64,000 nt of DNA from Pseudomonas sp. BSw22131 (GTDB taxonomy: Bacteria > Pseudomonadota > Gammaproteobacteria > Pseudomonadales > Pseudomonadaceae), in NCBI RefSeq assembly GCF_026810445.1, contig NZ_CP113949.1:4836001-4900000 (forward strand), written 5' to 3'. Numbering within the stretch: the first letter of the stretch is position 1; each line of letters opens with the position of its first letter. The notes beneath the pieces were generated by a model, which did not search any database, was not told where the DNA came from, and was given only the letters and a program-made list of their open reading frames with translations. The translations under genes were made by a program, and so were the position numbers. This document shows positions 55,224-64,000 of the stretch, in pieces.

Positions 55224-56627
55224 TCATTTCCAAAGCTGAGCGGCAAATACAACCAAAATGCCGATCGGCGCCACATAGCGCATCAAAAAGAACGTCAAAG
55301 CGAAAAGTACCGGACTGCGGATCGACAACTCGTCGCGCACCGCCTCACGGCCCATCACCCAACCTGCGAAAACCACAAAGCACAAGCCACCCAGCGGCAG
55401 CATGATGCGTGAGGTGAAGAAATCGATCACCCCGAAAAAGTCCAGGCCGCCCACTGCCCCCCATTGATAGAGGTGGAACGCACCGCCATCGTTCACGAAA
55501 AATTTGGCCTGTTGCCAGATATTGAACGAGAACACCGTACCCAATCCGACGAACCAGCAAATGAACGAAAGCCAGAATGTCACCCAGCCGCGCCGCACTT
55601 TCGTGCGCTCTACAAGGTACGCCACCATCGGTTCCAGTAGCGAAATGGCCGAACTCCACGCCGCGACTGCAACCAATACAAAGAACACGACACCCATCAG
55701 TTGCCCGAACGCAACATTGCCGAAGGCAAAAGGCAGCGTCACGAACATCAGCCCAGGGCCTTCACTTGGGTTAAGGCCGGCAGCGAACACAATCGGAAAC
55801 AACGCGAGGCCGGCCAGCAGCGAAACGAAAGTATCGAGTAACGCGACACCCACGACCGTGGCGCTTATCGAGGCGTCCTTGGTCATGTAGGCGCCGTAGA
55901 TCATGATCGATCCAACGCCGACGCTCAGCGAGAAGAACGCATGCCCCATCGCGGGCAGCAAGCCGTCCAACAGCTTCTCGGGCTGGAAGTCGAACATGAA
56001 ATGCACGCCTTCCATGAAGTGCCCGGTGGTCAAGCTGTAGCCCAGCAAAATCACCATCAGAATAAACAGCAACGGCATCAGGATCCGCAAGCTGCGCTCA
56101 AGACCAGCATTCACGCCTTTGGCGATGGTGATTGCCGACAACAGCATAAACAGCGTGTGCCAACCGACCAGCCGCCATGGATCAGCGATCATGACGCCGA
56201 AGAAACCGCCGACCTGATCCGCCGTCACACCCTGAAAGTCTCCCTTACCGACGTCCAGGATGTATTCCAGCGACCAGCCGCCCACCACGCTATAGAAAGA
56301 CAGGATCAGCAGCGCCGTTATCATCCCGGCGAATGCACCCCATGACCACTTCGTGGAATGCCCCGCTTCACGCGCCAGCACCTTGAGCGCGTTGGCCGGA
56401 CTTTGCCGGGAGCGTCGCCCGATCAGCGTCTCGGCAATCATGACCGGAATGCCGATCAGCGCGATGCAAGCCAGAAACACCAGCACGAACGCGCCGCCGC
56501 CATAGACGCCTACCATGTAGGGGAATTTCCATATACTGCCCAAACCTACCGCGGAGCCCGTGGCGGCCAGGATGAATACCCAGCGACTCGCCCAGCTACC
56601 GTGGACAGAAACCTTGTCCGTCGACAT
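55224..56627 (-). CDS. Sodium-dependent transporter, SNF/NSS family
   Basis: 467 residues from the ATG at 56627 (MSTDKVSVHGSWASRWVFIL); the frame continues upstream without family likeness. Eleven to twelve membrane helices; the first shows the sodium-site hallmark ATGSAVGLGSIWKFPYMVG. Imports an amino acid or related compound with Na+. Lies 7 bases before ratA on the same strand and divergent from smpB. Confidence 0.92.
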   Translation of the reverse strand: MSTDKVSVHGSWASRWVFILAATGSAVGLGSIWKFPYMVGVYGGGAFVLVFLACIALIGIPVMIAETLIGRRSRQSPANALKVLAREAGHSTKWSWGAFAGMITALLILSFYSVVGGWSLEYILDVGKGDFQGVTADQVGGFFGVMIADPWRLVGWHTLFMLLSAITIAKGVNAGLERSLRILMPLLFILMVILLGYSLTTGHFMEGVHFMFDFQPEKLLDGLLPAMGHAFFSLSVGVGSIMIYGAYMTKDASISATVVGVALLDTFVSLLAGLALFPIVFAAGLNPSEGPGLMFVTLPFAFGNVAFGQLMGVVFFVLVAVAAWSSAISLLEPMVAYLVERTKVRRGWVTFWLSFICWFVGLGTVFSFNIWQQAKFFVNDGGAFHLYQWGAVGGLDFFGVIDFFTSRIMLPLGGLCFVVFAGWVMGREAVRDELSIRSPVLFALTFFLMRYVAPIGILVVFAAQLWK

Positions 56628-56729
56628 CGTTGACACGTCCAGCACGCAAAAAAGATCGCGCATTGTCCGGCATTCAATCAACGTGCTCAAGCACGCAGGT
56701 TGACCATAGCCGACAACGCGCCGAGTCCC

Positions 56730-56735
56730 TATAAT
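56730..56735 (+). promoter_or_regulatory. Candidate -10 box of smpB
   Basis: Exact TATAAT ending 9 bases before the ATG; a TTGACC at 56700 is 24 bases away, too far for a normal -35. If used, the mRNA would begin within a few bases of the start codon. Confidence 0.45.
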
Positions 56736-56744
56736 GCGTCGCCT

Positions 56745-57227
56745 ATGGCTAAGCTCAAGAAACATCCCACAGGGACCATCGCGCAAAATAAAAAGGCGCG
56801 TCACGATTACTTCATCGAACACAAGTTCGAGGCCGGTCTGGTCCTGGCTGGCTGGGAAGTAAAAAGCCTGCGTGCCAATAAGGTGCAGCTGGTGGACAGT
56901 TACGTGCTGCTCAAAGATGGCGAGGCATGGCTGATGGGTAGCCATATTTCACCTCTGTCGACGGCCAGTACTCACGTCATCGCTGATCCGACACGCACCC
57001 GTAAACTATTGCTCAACCAGCGCGAGCTGGAAAAGCTCACGACCTCGGTGCAGCAAAAAGGCTATGCCTGCGTGGCCTTGGCGCTTTACTGGAAGCAGCA
57101 CTTGATCAAGTGCGAAATTGCTTTGGGCAAGGGCAAGAAGGAATACGACAAGCGCCACACCGAACGCGAACGCGATTCGGACCGTGAGCTTCAGCGTGCG
57201 GTGCGCAGCAAAGGCAAGGATGATTGA
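56745..57227 (+). CDS. smpB: SsrA-binding protein
   Basis: 160 residues from the ATG at 56745. OB-fold core with [42 protein letters not shown], and the basic tail [18 protein letters not shown] that enters the decoding site. Works with tmRNA (not in this window) in ribosome rescue. No clear Shine-Dalgarno sequence precedes it. Confidence 0.98.
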   Translation: MAKLKKHPTGTIAQNKKARHDYFIEHKFEAGLVLAGWEVKSLRANKVQLVDSYVLLKDGEAWLMGSHISPLSTASTHVIADPTRTRKLLLNQRELEKLTTSVQQKGYACVALALYWKQHLIKCEIALGKGKKEYDKRHTERERDSDRELQRAVRSKGKDD

Positions 57228-57250
57228 TCTCTGAACTGCCGCTCGATTAT

Positions 57251-57342
57251 GTAGGGGCGAACTTGTTTGCGAGGCGTTGCGTCAGGGCAACCGCGTAACG
57301 CCTCTCGCCAACAAGTTGTCTCCTCCAGACTGTCTCCTCCAG
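57251..57342. repeat. REP-like repeat with a short tandem duplication
   Basis: GTAGGGGCGAACTTGTTTGCGAGGCG ... CGCCAACAAGTTGTCTCCTCCAG, then a second TGTCTCCTCCAG directly after (57317-57328 and 57331-57342). Lies between convergent smpB and lldR. Confidence 0.7.
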
Positions 57343-57359
57343 AAAAAACCGGCGCGAAC

Positions 57360-58127
57360 TCAAATCCCGTTGCGCCGCTCGGCTCTCGCCGTGCGTTGCA
57401 CCTGCTGCCGCACCTCTTCCAGAACCTCCTGCACGTACAGCAAATGTCGGCTCGAGACCTCTCGTGCATCGTCTGCACGCCCTTCAATGATTGCCTGATA
57501 CAGCTCACGGTGCTGACTGATCAGCATGTCGCGGGTTTCCGTGCGCTGTTTGTACATCCCGCCAATATTGGTGACGACGTTTCGCGTCAGCAGGTCGAAC
57601 AAGCCACGGATCGTATGCAACAACACGGCGTTGTGACTGGCTTCGGCGATTGCCAAATGAAAGCACGCATCGGCAGCGCCCTCCTCCGCACGACTCACCT
57701 CATCGACCCGGCTGTAGCAGTCCTGCAACGCCTCGAAAGCTTCACGCAATCGAGCACGGTCAACATCTGTCGCACGGATTGCCGCGTAATAGGCGCATGA
57801 GGCCTCCAGCGTGTGGCGAAACTCCAGCAGATCGCGTTGCGCCTCGTTGCTGCTTTCCAGCAAATGCAGCAATGGGTCGCTGAACGTGGACCCCAGATTT
57901 TCAACCACGTAATTGCCCCCGCCCTGACGACTAAGCAACAACCCTTTCGCGGTGAGCTTCTGTATCGCTTCCCTCAGGGAAGGTCGCGATACACCGAACT
58001 GCTCGGCAAGCGCACGCTCGGCAGGCAATCGCTCGCCCGCCCTGAGTGTGCCCTCCAGAATCATTCGCTCGAGCTGCTCAACGATATCGTCAGACAGACG
58101 CCGCTGGCGCACCTGATCAAAGCCCAT
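57360..58127 (-). CDS. lldR: Lactate-responsive GntR/FadR-family regulator LldR
   Basis: 255 residues. N-terminal winged helix (DDIVEQLERMILEGTLRAGERLPAERALAE, then GVSRPSLREAIQKL) and a C-terminal FCD domain with the metal-binding His pattern (HLAIAEASHN, HRELYQAI). FCD regulators of the LldR branch bind L- or D-lactate and leave the operator. Divergent from lldP; the palindrome at 58318 is the likely site. Confidence 0.92.
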   Translation of the reverse strand: MGFDQVRQRRLSDDIVEQLERMILEGTLRAGERLPAERALAEQFGVSRPSLREAIQKLTAKGLLLSRQGGGNYVVENLGSTFSDPLLHLLESSNEAQRDLLEFRHTLEASCAYYAAIRATDVDRARLREAFEALQDCYSRVDEVSRAEEGAADACFHLAIAEASHNAVLLHTIRGLFDLLTRNVVTNIGGMYKQRTETRDMLISQHRELYQAIIEGRADDAREVSSRHLLYVQEVLEEVRQQVQRTARAERRNGI

Positions 58128-58271
58128 AACCGCTCACTCCACATCCCCGACCGTTTTCGGGGGCGCATATTCTCGCTGATTGTCGGCCGACATTCACGCG
58201 ACAGATAACACACCGAACTGCGCTTGAGCAGATACCCCACCCATGTGCGACAAAAGTTCTAGAGCGACAAA

Positions 58272-58336
58272 TTGACACGGCATCACTAAGGCTTTTAACC
58301 TAGCGCCTAGACATTGTAAATTGGTATTACCAATTT
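58272..58336 (+). promoter_or_regulatory. lldP promoter region with LldR operator
   Basis: TTGACA (58272-58277) with a weak TTAACC 17 bases downstream, then AAATTGGTATTACCAATTT (58318-58336), a perfect 9-base palindrome with one central base. TTGGT-N3-ACCAA is the operator form of the FadR/LldR branch. The rest of the 406-base gap contains no gene. Confidence 0.78.
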
Positions 58337-58533
58337 TTAAGATGCCGGCGATTGATGGTCATCCACCACTTTCGCTGCAAGCCTTTCGCGACGGCGAAGG
58401 GCTTGAGCTGGTGAGCTGTGCGACTCGTTCGTCAGCATCAGCAGGACGACAGCGCAACTGAAGTCGCCTGCAGGAGCCGCGCACGTACGACATGGACACC
58501 GGGCCTAACCAACAACAATTAGGGGCCTCATAC

Positions 58534-60231
58534 ATGCAAACCTGGCAACAGCTCTACACACCGCTCGGCAGTCTTGGACTATCCGCCCTCGCCGCTGTCA
58601 TACCCATCGTGTTTTTCTTCTTTGCACTGGCCGTGTTCCGGCTTAAAGGGCATGTCGCCGGCACCATCACTTTGGTACTTGCGGTTCTGGTTGCCATCTT
58701 CGCGTTCCAAATGCCGGCCGGCATGGCCATCGCAGCGGCGCTTTACGGCTTCTGTTACGGCTTGTGGCCCATCGCATGGATCATCATTGCGGCAGTCTTT
58801 CTCTACAAACTCACGGTCAAGAGCGGTCAGTTCGAGATCATTCGCAGCTCGGTCATGTCGATCACCGACGACCAGCGTCTGCAAGTCCTGCTAATCGGCT
58901 TCTGCTTCGGTGCATTCCTTGAAGGTGCTGCAGGTTTCGGCGCACCGGTCGCCATCACCGCCGCATTGCTTGTAGGACTTGGGCTGAACCCACTGTATGC
59001 AGCTGGCCTTTGCCTGATAGCAAACACCGCGCCGGTCGCATTCGGCGCACTGGGTATTCCGATCATCGTCGCCGGACAGGTGTCGGGGCTGGATGCGTTC
59101 AAGATTGGCGCGATGGCGGGCCGTCAGTTGCCACTGCTGTCGGTGTTCGTACCGTTCTGGCTGATGTTCATGATGGACGGCTTGCGCGGTGTCAAAGAAA
59201 CGTGGCCAGCAGCCTTGATCGCGGGCGGTAGTTTCGCTGTCGTACAGTTTTTGACGTCCAACTACATAGGCCCGGAACTGCCGGACATCACCTCGGCACT
59301 TGTCAGCCTGATCTCGCTGACGCTTTTCCTGAAAGTCTGGCAGCCCGCTCGCGCCGGCGAAACCCAAGTGGCCAGTGCTGGCGGTGCAGCTGTAACGGTC
59401 GCTGGTGGGCCTGGTGGCTTCGGTCAGCCGCGCGCCACTACAAAATCCCCTTACTCGCTCGGCGCCATCTTCAAGGCGTGGTCTCCGTTCCTGATCCTCA
59501 CCGTGATCGTGACGATCTGGACGCTCAAGCCATTCAAGGCCCTGTTTGCCGCCGGTGGCGCGCTTGAAGCCTGGACCATGAACATCGCCATCCCGTTCCT
59601 GGACAAGATGGTCATCAAAGGCGCGCCAATCGTCGCAACACCGACGCCAATGCCCGCGATCTACAAGTTCGACCTGATCGCTGCGTCGGGCAGCGCGATC
59701 CTGTTCTCGGCCATTCTGGCGATGATCGTTTTGCGCATCAGCCCAAAAACAGGTCTTACCACTTTTAAAGAAACGCTGTTTGAGCTGCGCTGGGCCATCG
59801 TGTCCATCGGCATGGTGTTGGCCTTTGCCTTCGTCATGAACTTCTCGGGCATGTCGTCGACCCTCGCACTGGTCCTGGCTGGCACGGGCGCTGCGTTCCC
59901 GTTCTTCTCCCCGTTCCTGGGCTGGCTCGGCGTGTTCCTGACCGGTTCCGATACCTCGTCGAACGCCTTGTTCGGGTCGTTGCAAGCGACCACTGCGCAC
60001 CAAGTGGGCGTCAGCGACATCCTGATGGTTGCCGCCAACTCAACAGGCGGCGTGACCGGCAAGATGATTTCGCCACAATCAATCGCCGTTGCGTGCGCGG
60101 CCACTGGCCTGGTGGGCAGGGAGTCCGACCTGTTCCGCTTCACGCTCAAACACAGCATCTTCTTCGCCACCATCGTGGGCTGCATTACCTATGCCCAGGC
60201 GTACTGGTTCACCGGCATGCTGGTTCACTAA
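58534..60231 (+). CDS. lldP: L-lactate permease
   Basis: 565 residues from the ATG at 58534 with AGGGG upstream; an in-frame ATG at 58492 is less likely. Twelve or more helices of the LctP family, with [20 protein letters not shown] (the conserved cytosolic-facing motif) and [15 protein letters not shown]. Imports L- and D-lactate and glycolate with protons. First gene of lldP-lldD-dld. Confidence 0.96.
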   Translation: MQTWQQLYTPLGSLGLSALAAVIPIVFFFFALAVFRLKGHVAGTITLVLAVLVAIFAFQMPAGMAIAAALYGFCYGLWPIAWIIIAAVFLYKLTVKSGQFEIIRSSVMSITDDQRLQVLLIGFCFGAFLEGAAGFGAPVAITAALLVGLGLNPLYAAGLCLIANTAPVAFGALGIPIIVAGQVSGLDAFKIGAMAGRQLPLLSVFVPFWLMFMMDGLRGVKETWPAALIAGGSFAVVQFLTSNYIGPELPDITSALVSLISLTLFLKVWQPARAGETQVASAGGAAVTVAGGPGGFGQPRATTKSPYSLGAIFKAWSPFLILTVIVTIWTLKPFKALFAAGGALEAWTMNIAIPFLDKMVIKGAPIVATPTPMPAIYKFDLIAASGSAILFSAILAMIVLRISPKTGLTTFKETLFELRWAIVSIGMVLAFAFVMNFSGMSSTLALVLAGTGAAFPFFSPFLGWLGVFLTGSDTSSNALFGSLQATTAHQVGVSDILMVAANSTGGVTGKMISPQSIAVACAATGLVGRESDLFRFTLKHSIFFATIVGCITYAQAYWFTGMLVH

Positions 60232-60300
60232 CGAGACGAGTGTCGGGCGCACACCTGTGCGTCCGGCAGCAGCCCAACTCACTCAATGTAGCGAGACCCC

Positions 60301-61446
60301 ATGATCATTTCTGCCTCCACCGACTACCGCGCAGCTGCACAACGCAAGCTGCCGCCCTTCCTCTTTCACTACGCCGACGGCGGCGCATACGCCGAGCACA
60401 CCCTGCGTCACAACGTTTCGGACCTGGCGAGCATTGCCCTGCGCCAGCGCGTTTTGAAAAACATGTCCGAACTAAGCCTGGAAACTTCGCTATTTGGCGA
60501 AAAAATGAGCATGCCGATTGCCTTGGCGCCGATCGGGTTGTGCGGCATGTATGCACGCCGCGGCGAAGTTCAGGCCGCGCGTGCGGCCGCATCCAAAGGC
60601 ATCCCGTTCACCCTATCCACGGTTTCGGTCTGCCCGATAGAAGAAGTCGCGCCGGCTATCGATCGCCCCATCTGGTTTCAGCTGTACGTGCTCAAGGACC
60701 GCGGTTTCATGCGCAATGCGCTGGAGCGCGCCAAAGCCGCCGGCGTCAAAACCCTCGTATTCACCGTCGACATGCCCGTCCCCGGTGCGCGTTATCGTGA
60801 CGCGCATCACGGCATGAGCGGCGCAAACGGGCCGATGCGCCGCGTCCTGCAAGCCATGACCCATCCGCAATGGGCCTGGGACGTCGGCGTAAATGGTCGC
60901 CCCCACGACCTGGGCAATATTTCGACCTACCGTGGCAATCCAACGGGCCTAGCCGATTACATTGGCTGGCTGGGAAACAACTTCGATCCGTCGATTTCCT
61001 GGAAGGACCTGGAGTGGATCCGCGAAGCGTGGGACGGCCCGATGCTTATCAAGGGCATCCTTGACCCCGATGACGCCCGCGACGCGGTGACATTTGGCGC
61101 CGACGGCATCATCGTTTCCAACCACGGCGGCCGTCAGCTCGATGGCGTGTTGTCGAGCGCCCGGGCGCTGCCCGCCATTGCCGACGCGGTGAAGGGTGAA
61201 CTGAAAATCCTCGCTGACTCAGGCATTCGCAGCGGTCTGGACGTGGTGCGCATGATCGCCTTGGGTGCCGATGCGGTGCTGATCGGTCGCGCATTCATTT
61301 ACGCCCTGGCCACCCACGGCGAAGCCGGCGTGAAAAATCTGCTGGACCTGTTCGAAAAAGAGATGCGCGTTGCGATGGTGCTGACCGGCGCCAAATCCAT
61401 CAGCGAGATCACTCGCGATTCACTGGTTCGTGAACTGGGCGTCTGA
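60301..61446 (+). CDS. lldD: L-lactate dehydrogenase (FMN, quinone-linked)
   Basis: 381 residues. FMN-binding TIM barrel of the alpha-hydroxy-acid oxidase family: [15 protein letters not shown], the active-site [13 protein letters not shown] (His/Arg, about 274-286), and [15 protein letters not shown]. Oxidises L-lactate to pyruvate at the inner membrane. Lies 69 bases after lldP. Confidence 0.98.
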   Translation: MIISASTDYRAAAQRKLPPFLFHYADGGAYAEHTLRHNVSDLASIALRQRVLKNMSELSLETSLFGEKMSMPIALAPIGLCGMYARRGEVQAARAAASKGIPFTLSTVSVCPIEEVAPAIDRPIWFQLYVLKDRGFMRNALERAKAAGVKTLVFTVDMPVPGARYRDAHHGMSGANGPMRRVLQAMTHPQWAWDVGVNGRPHDLGNISTYRGNPTGLADYIGWLGNNFDPSISWKDLEWIREAWDGPMLIKGILDPDDARDAVTFGADGIIVSNHGGRQLDGVLSSARALPAIADAVKGELKILADSGIRSGLDVVRMIALGADAVLIGRAFIYALATHGEAGVKNLLDLFEKEMRVAMVLTGAKSISEITRDSLVRELGV

Positions 61447-61525
61447 GCCCACGTAACTGCCACACCCAAAGCACGCGGCACGTCAGAGGCCGCGGCACCA
61501 AAAATGATTGCATGAGGAAGACCGC

Positions 61526-64000
61526 ATGAGCCTGCCCGCCTCCTTCCTGACCGATGTAAAGCGGTTGATCCCCACCGAGCGCCGCTTTGAAGACGCGCTG
61601 TCCACATTGGCGTTTGGCACCGACGCCAGCTTCTACCGGCTTATCCCAAAACTGGTCGTGCGCGTCGAATCCGAAGACGAAGTGGTTGCGCTGCTCAAGC
61701 TGGCTCAGGTCGACAAGGTCCCGGTTACCTTCCGTGCAGCCGGCACCAGCCTGTCGGGGCAAGCCATCAGTGACTCGGTGCTGATCGTGCTGGGCGACAA
61801 CTGGAACGGTCGCGAAGTGCGTGCCCAAGGGGGGCAGATTCGTTTACAGCCAGGCGTGATTGGCGCGCAAGCTAACGTGTGGCTGGCACCGTTCGGTCGC
61901 AAGATCGGTCCAGACCCCGCGTCTATCAACGCGGCCAAGATTGGTGGCATCGTCGCTAATAATTCCAGCGGCATGTGCTGCGGCACCGCGCAAAACACCT
62001 ACCACACGCTGGCCGGAATGCGCGTCGTACTGGCCGACGGCACACGCATCGACACCGAAGATACGGCAAGCATCGCAGCCTTCCGCGCCAGCCACGCCGA
62101 CCTGCTTGAGCGCTTGGCAACACTGGGCCGGGAAACCCGCGCCAACACCAAGCTGGCTGCCAGAATCCGCCACAAATACCGTCTGAAAAACACCACCGGC
62201 CTGTCATTGAATGCGCTGGTCGACTTCGAGGAGCCGCTGGATATCCTCAGCCATTTGCTGGTGGGCTCTGAGGGCACATTGGGGTTCATCAGCGCGGTGA
62301 CCTACGACACAGTGGTCGATCACCCACACAAGGCGTCGGCGCTGATCGTGTTTCCGGACGTTGAGACATGCTGCAATGCTGTATCCATCCTCAAAACCCA
62401 GCCGGTTTCCGCCGTTGAGCTACTTGACCGGCGGAGCATGCGCTCGGTGCAGAACAAGCCGGGCATGCCGCCCTTTGTGCGTGAGTTGTCGGAGAACGCC
62501 TGCGCGCTGCTGATTGAGGCCCGCGCCGCGACCCAGCCGCTGCTGCATGAACAACTGGCGCAGATCATGGCGTCCATCGCGCACTTCCCGGTGGACAAGC
62601 AAATCGACTTCACTGAAGACCCGCAGGAAAACGCGCGTCTGTGGGCCATCCGCAAAGACACCTTCCCCGCTGTCGGCGCCGTGCGCGAGACCGGCACCAC
62701 GGTGATCATCGAGGACGTGACCTTTCCGGTCGAACAGCTGGCGATGGGCGTGCGTCGGCTGATCGAGCTGTTCGAAAAGCACCTTTATGACGAAGCGATC
62801 CTGTTTGGCCATGCGCTGGAGGGCAACCTGCATTTCGTCTTCACCCAGGGCTTCAACGACCCTCAGGAAGTGGCGCGCTATAAGGCATTCATGGAGGACG
62901 TAACCCAATTGGTAGCGGTGGAGTTCAACGGCTCGCTCAAGGCCGAGCACGGCACCGGCCGCAACATGGCGCCTTTCGTCGAACTGGAATGGGGCAGCGA
63001 CGCTTATCAATTGATGTGGCAACTCAAGCGTTTGCTCGATCCCAACGGCATTCTCAACCCCGATGTGGTGCTGAGCACTGATCCGCAGATCCACCTGAAA
63101 CATCTGAAACCGATGCCTGCGGCTGACGGGATCGTCGACAAATGCATCGAATGTGGATTTTGTGAGCCGGTGTGTCCGTCCAAAGGACTGACCTTGAGCC
63201 CACGCCAGCGCATCGTCATCTGGCGCGAGATTCAGGCGAAAAAACGTGCGGGTATCGATACCACAGACCTGGAGCGCGACTATCACTATCAAGGCATCGA
63301 AACGTGCGCCGCCACCGGGCTTTGCGCACAGCGCTGCCCGGTTGGAATCAACACCGGCGAGCTGGTGAAAAAGCTGCGCGCTCGCGAGGCCACGCACAAC
63401 AAAACGGCAGGCTGGCTGGCGAACCACTTCACGACTGCGTTGCAAGGCGCACGCTTCACACTGCACGCCGCTAATGGCGCCCGCATGTTGCTGGGCGCGC
63501 CTCGACTGGCGAAGTTTTCATCGGCGCTGAGCAAAGCCTCTTCAGGACGCATCCCACAGTGGACGACGGCAATGCCACAGCCAGAAAACGCCATTCGCTT
63601 CACGCCTCCGGTCGAAGATCAGCGCCCAAGAGTGGTTTATCTTGCGGCCTGCGTGTCTCGCGTAATGGGGCCCGCAGCGGGTGATCGTGAGCAAATGTCG
63701 CTGCTGGAAAAGACCCGTGGGCTGCTGGAAAAGGCTGGCTATCAAGTGGTGTTCCCCGAGGATCAGGAGAGTTTGTGCTGCGGCCAACCCTTTGCCTCGA
63801 AGGGCTACGCAGCGCAGGCCGAGGAGAAGCGCCAGCAATTACTCGCCGCGCTGACCAAAGCCAGCCGAGGCGGGCTCGATCCCATCTACTGCGACACCAG
63901 CCCATGCACATTACGGCTGGTTCAGGACCTCAAGGAAACGCGGCTGGATCTGTACGACCCGGTGCGTTTCATCCGCACTCACTTGCTCGACAAACTGGTA
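61526..64000 (+). CDS. D-lactate dehydrogenase, FAD and Fe-S type (Dld-II), 3' end outside the window
   Basis: 825 codons are visible from the ATG at 61526 (GAGGAAG upstream) with no stop before the edge. N-terminal FAD-binding PCMH fold (VTFRAAGTSLSGQAISD; IGGIVANNSSGMCCG), FAD-oxidase C domain (HALEGNLHFVFTQGF; AEHGTGRNMAPFVE), then two cysteine clusters for Fe-S centres (CIECGFCEPVCP and CAATGLCAQRCP) and a CCG motif (ESLCCGQPFASKG). Oxidises D-lactate to pyruvate. About 110 residues are probably missing. Third gene of the lactate operon, 79 bases after lldD. Confidence 0.95.
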   Translation, partial: MSLPASFLTDVKRLIPTERRFEDALSTLAFGTDASFYRLIPKLVVRVESEDEVVALLKLAQVDKVPVTFRAAGTSLSGQAISDSVLIVLGDNWNGREVRAQGGQIRLQPGVIGAQANVWLAPFGRKIGPDPASINAAKIGGIVANNSSGMCCGTAQNTYHTLAGMRVVLADGTRIDTEDTASIAAFRASHADLLERLATLGRETRANTKLAARIRHKYRLKNTTGLSLNALVDFEEPLDILSHLLVGSEGTLGFISAVTYDTVVDHPHKASALIVFPDVETCCNAVSILKTQPVSAVELLDRRSMRSVQNKPGMPPFVRELSENACALLIEARAATQPLLHEQLAQIMASIAHFPVDKQIDFTEDPQENARLWAIRKDTFPAVGAVRETGTTVIIEDVTFPVEQLAMGVRRLIELFEKHLYDEAILFGHALEGNLHFVFTQGFNDPQEVARYKAFMEDVTQLVAVEFNGSLKAEHGTGRNMAPFVELEWGSDAYQLMWQLKRLLDPNGILNPDVVLSTDPQIHLKHLKPMPAADGIVDKCIECGFCEPVCPSKGLTLSPRQRIVIWREIQAKKRAGIDTTDLERDYHYQGIETCAATGLCAQRCPVGINTGELVKKLRAREATHNKTAGWLANHFTTALQGARFTLHAANGARMLLGAPRLAKFSSALSKASSGRIPQWTTAMPQPENAIRFTPPVEDQRPRVVYLAACVSRVMGPAAGDREQMSLLEKTRGLLEKAGYQVVFPEDQESLCCGQPFASKGYAAQAEEKRQQLLAALTKASRGGLDPIYCDTSPCTLRLVQDLKETRLDLYDPVRFIRTHLLDKLV

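Noticed and set aside
62420..63466. A 348-codon minus-strand frame opposite the D-lactate dehydrogenase
   Set aside because: Antisense shadow of a well-conserved gene with both Fe-S cysteine clusters on the plus strand.

Overview
The window is a chromosomal segment of a Pseudomonas, most likely from the fluorescens/syringae side of the genus and not P. aeruginosa. The evidence is the protein sequences of the housekeeping genes, the GC-rich coding style, and a family of intergenic repeats with the core CGCCAACAAGTT...GCTCCTACAG typical of these species. From about 25.3 kb to the right end the gene order matches, from memory, the PAO1 block PA4740-PA4772 (pnp to the D-lactate dehydrogenase gene), with local differences. 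No phage, IS element, CRISPR array or biosynthetic cluster was seen.

Region 1 (1-2.2 kb) is accessory DNA. It holds the 3' end of a glycine-zipper protein cut by the window edge, an overlapping small membrane protein that looks like its immunity partner, an AT-rich gap, and a second, frameshifted and internally deleted copy of the glycine-zipper gene. This is the most unusual part of the window and looks like an interbacterial effector/immunity locus with a decayed duplicate.

Region 2 (2.3-25.1 kb) is a mosaic of single genes and short operons: a YpfJ-type zinc metallopeptidase and a secreted alpha/beta hydrolase; a minus-strand GNAT-tesB-HAD group; a histone-deacetylase-fold deacetylase; a TIGR03862-like flavoprotein; an HBM-type chemoreceptor; an orphan periplasmic binding protein; a phosphodiesterase-MFS pair divergent from a LacI-type regulator; a thiolase; the Mg2+ P-type ATPase mgtA with a long structured leader; a methyltransferase; a large DUF748 AsmA-like protein coupled to a DUF2845 protein; and a small BON-domain protein.

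Region 3 (25.3-57.2 kb) is the conserved information-processing and stress core. On the minus strand: rimP-nusA-infB-rbfA-truB-rpsO-pnp behind tRNA-fMet; secG and tRNA-Leu; ftsH-folP-glmM-tpiA; carA-carB-greA behind a probable transcription attenuator; and grpE-dnaK-dnaJ-dapB with two sigma-32 promoters. rlmE/yhbY, grpE/recN (LexA box) and fur/bamE are divergent pairs. ratA-rnfH, a sodium symporter and smpB follow.

Region 4 (57.2-64 kb) is the lactate module: the regulator lldR divergent from lldP (permease), lldD (FMN L-lactate dehydrogenase) and a D-lactate dehydrogenase that runs off the right edge. A perfect palindromic operator lies between lldR and lldP.
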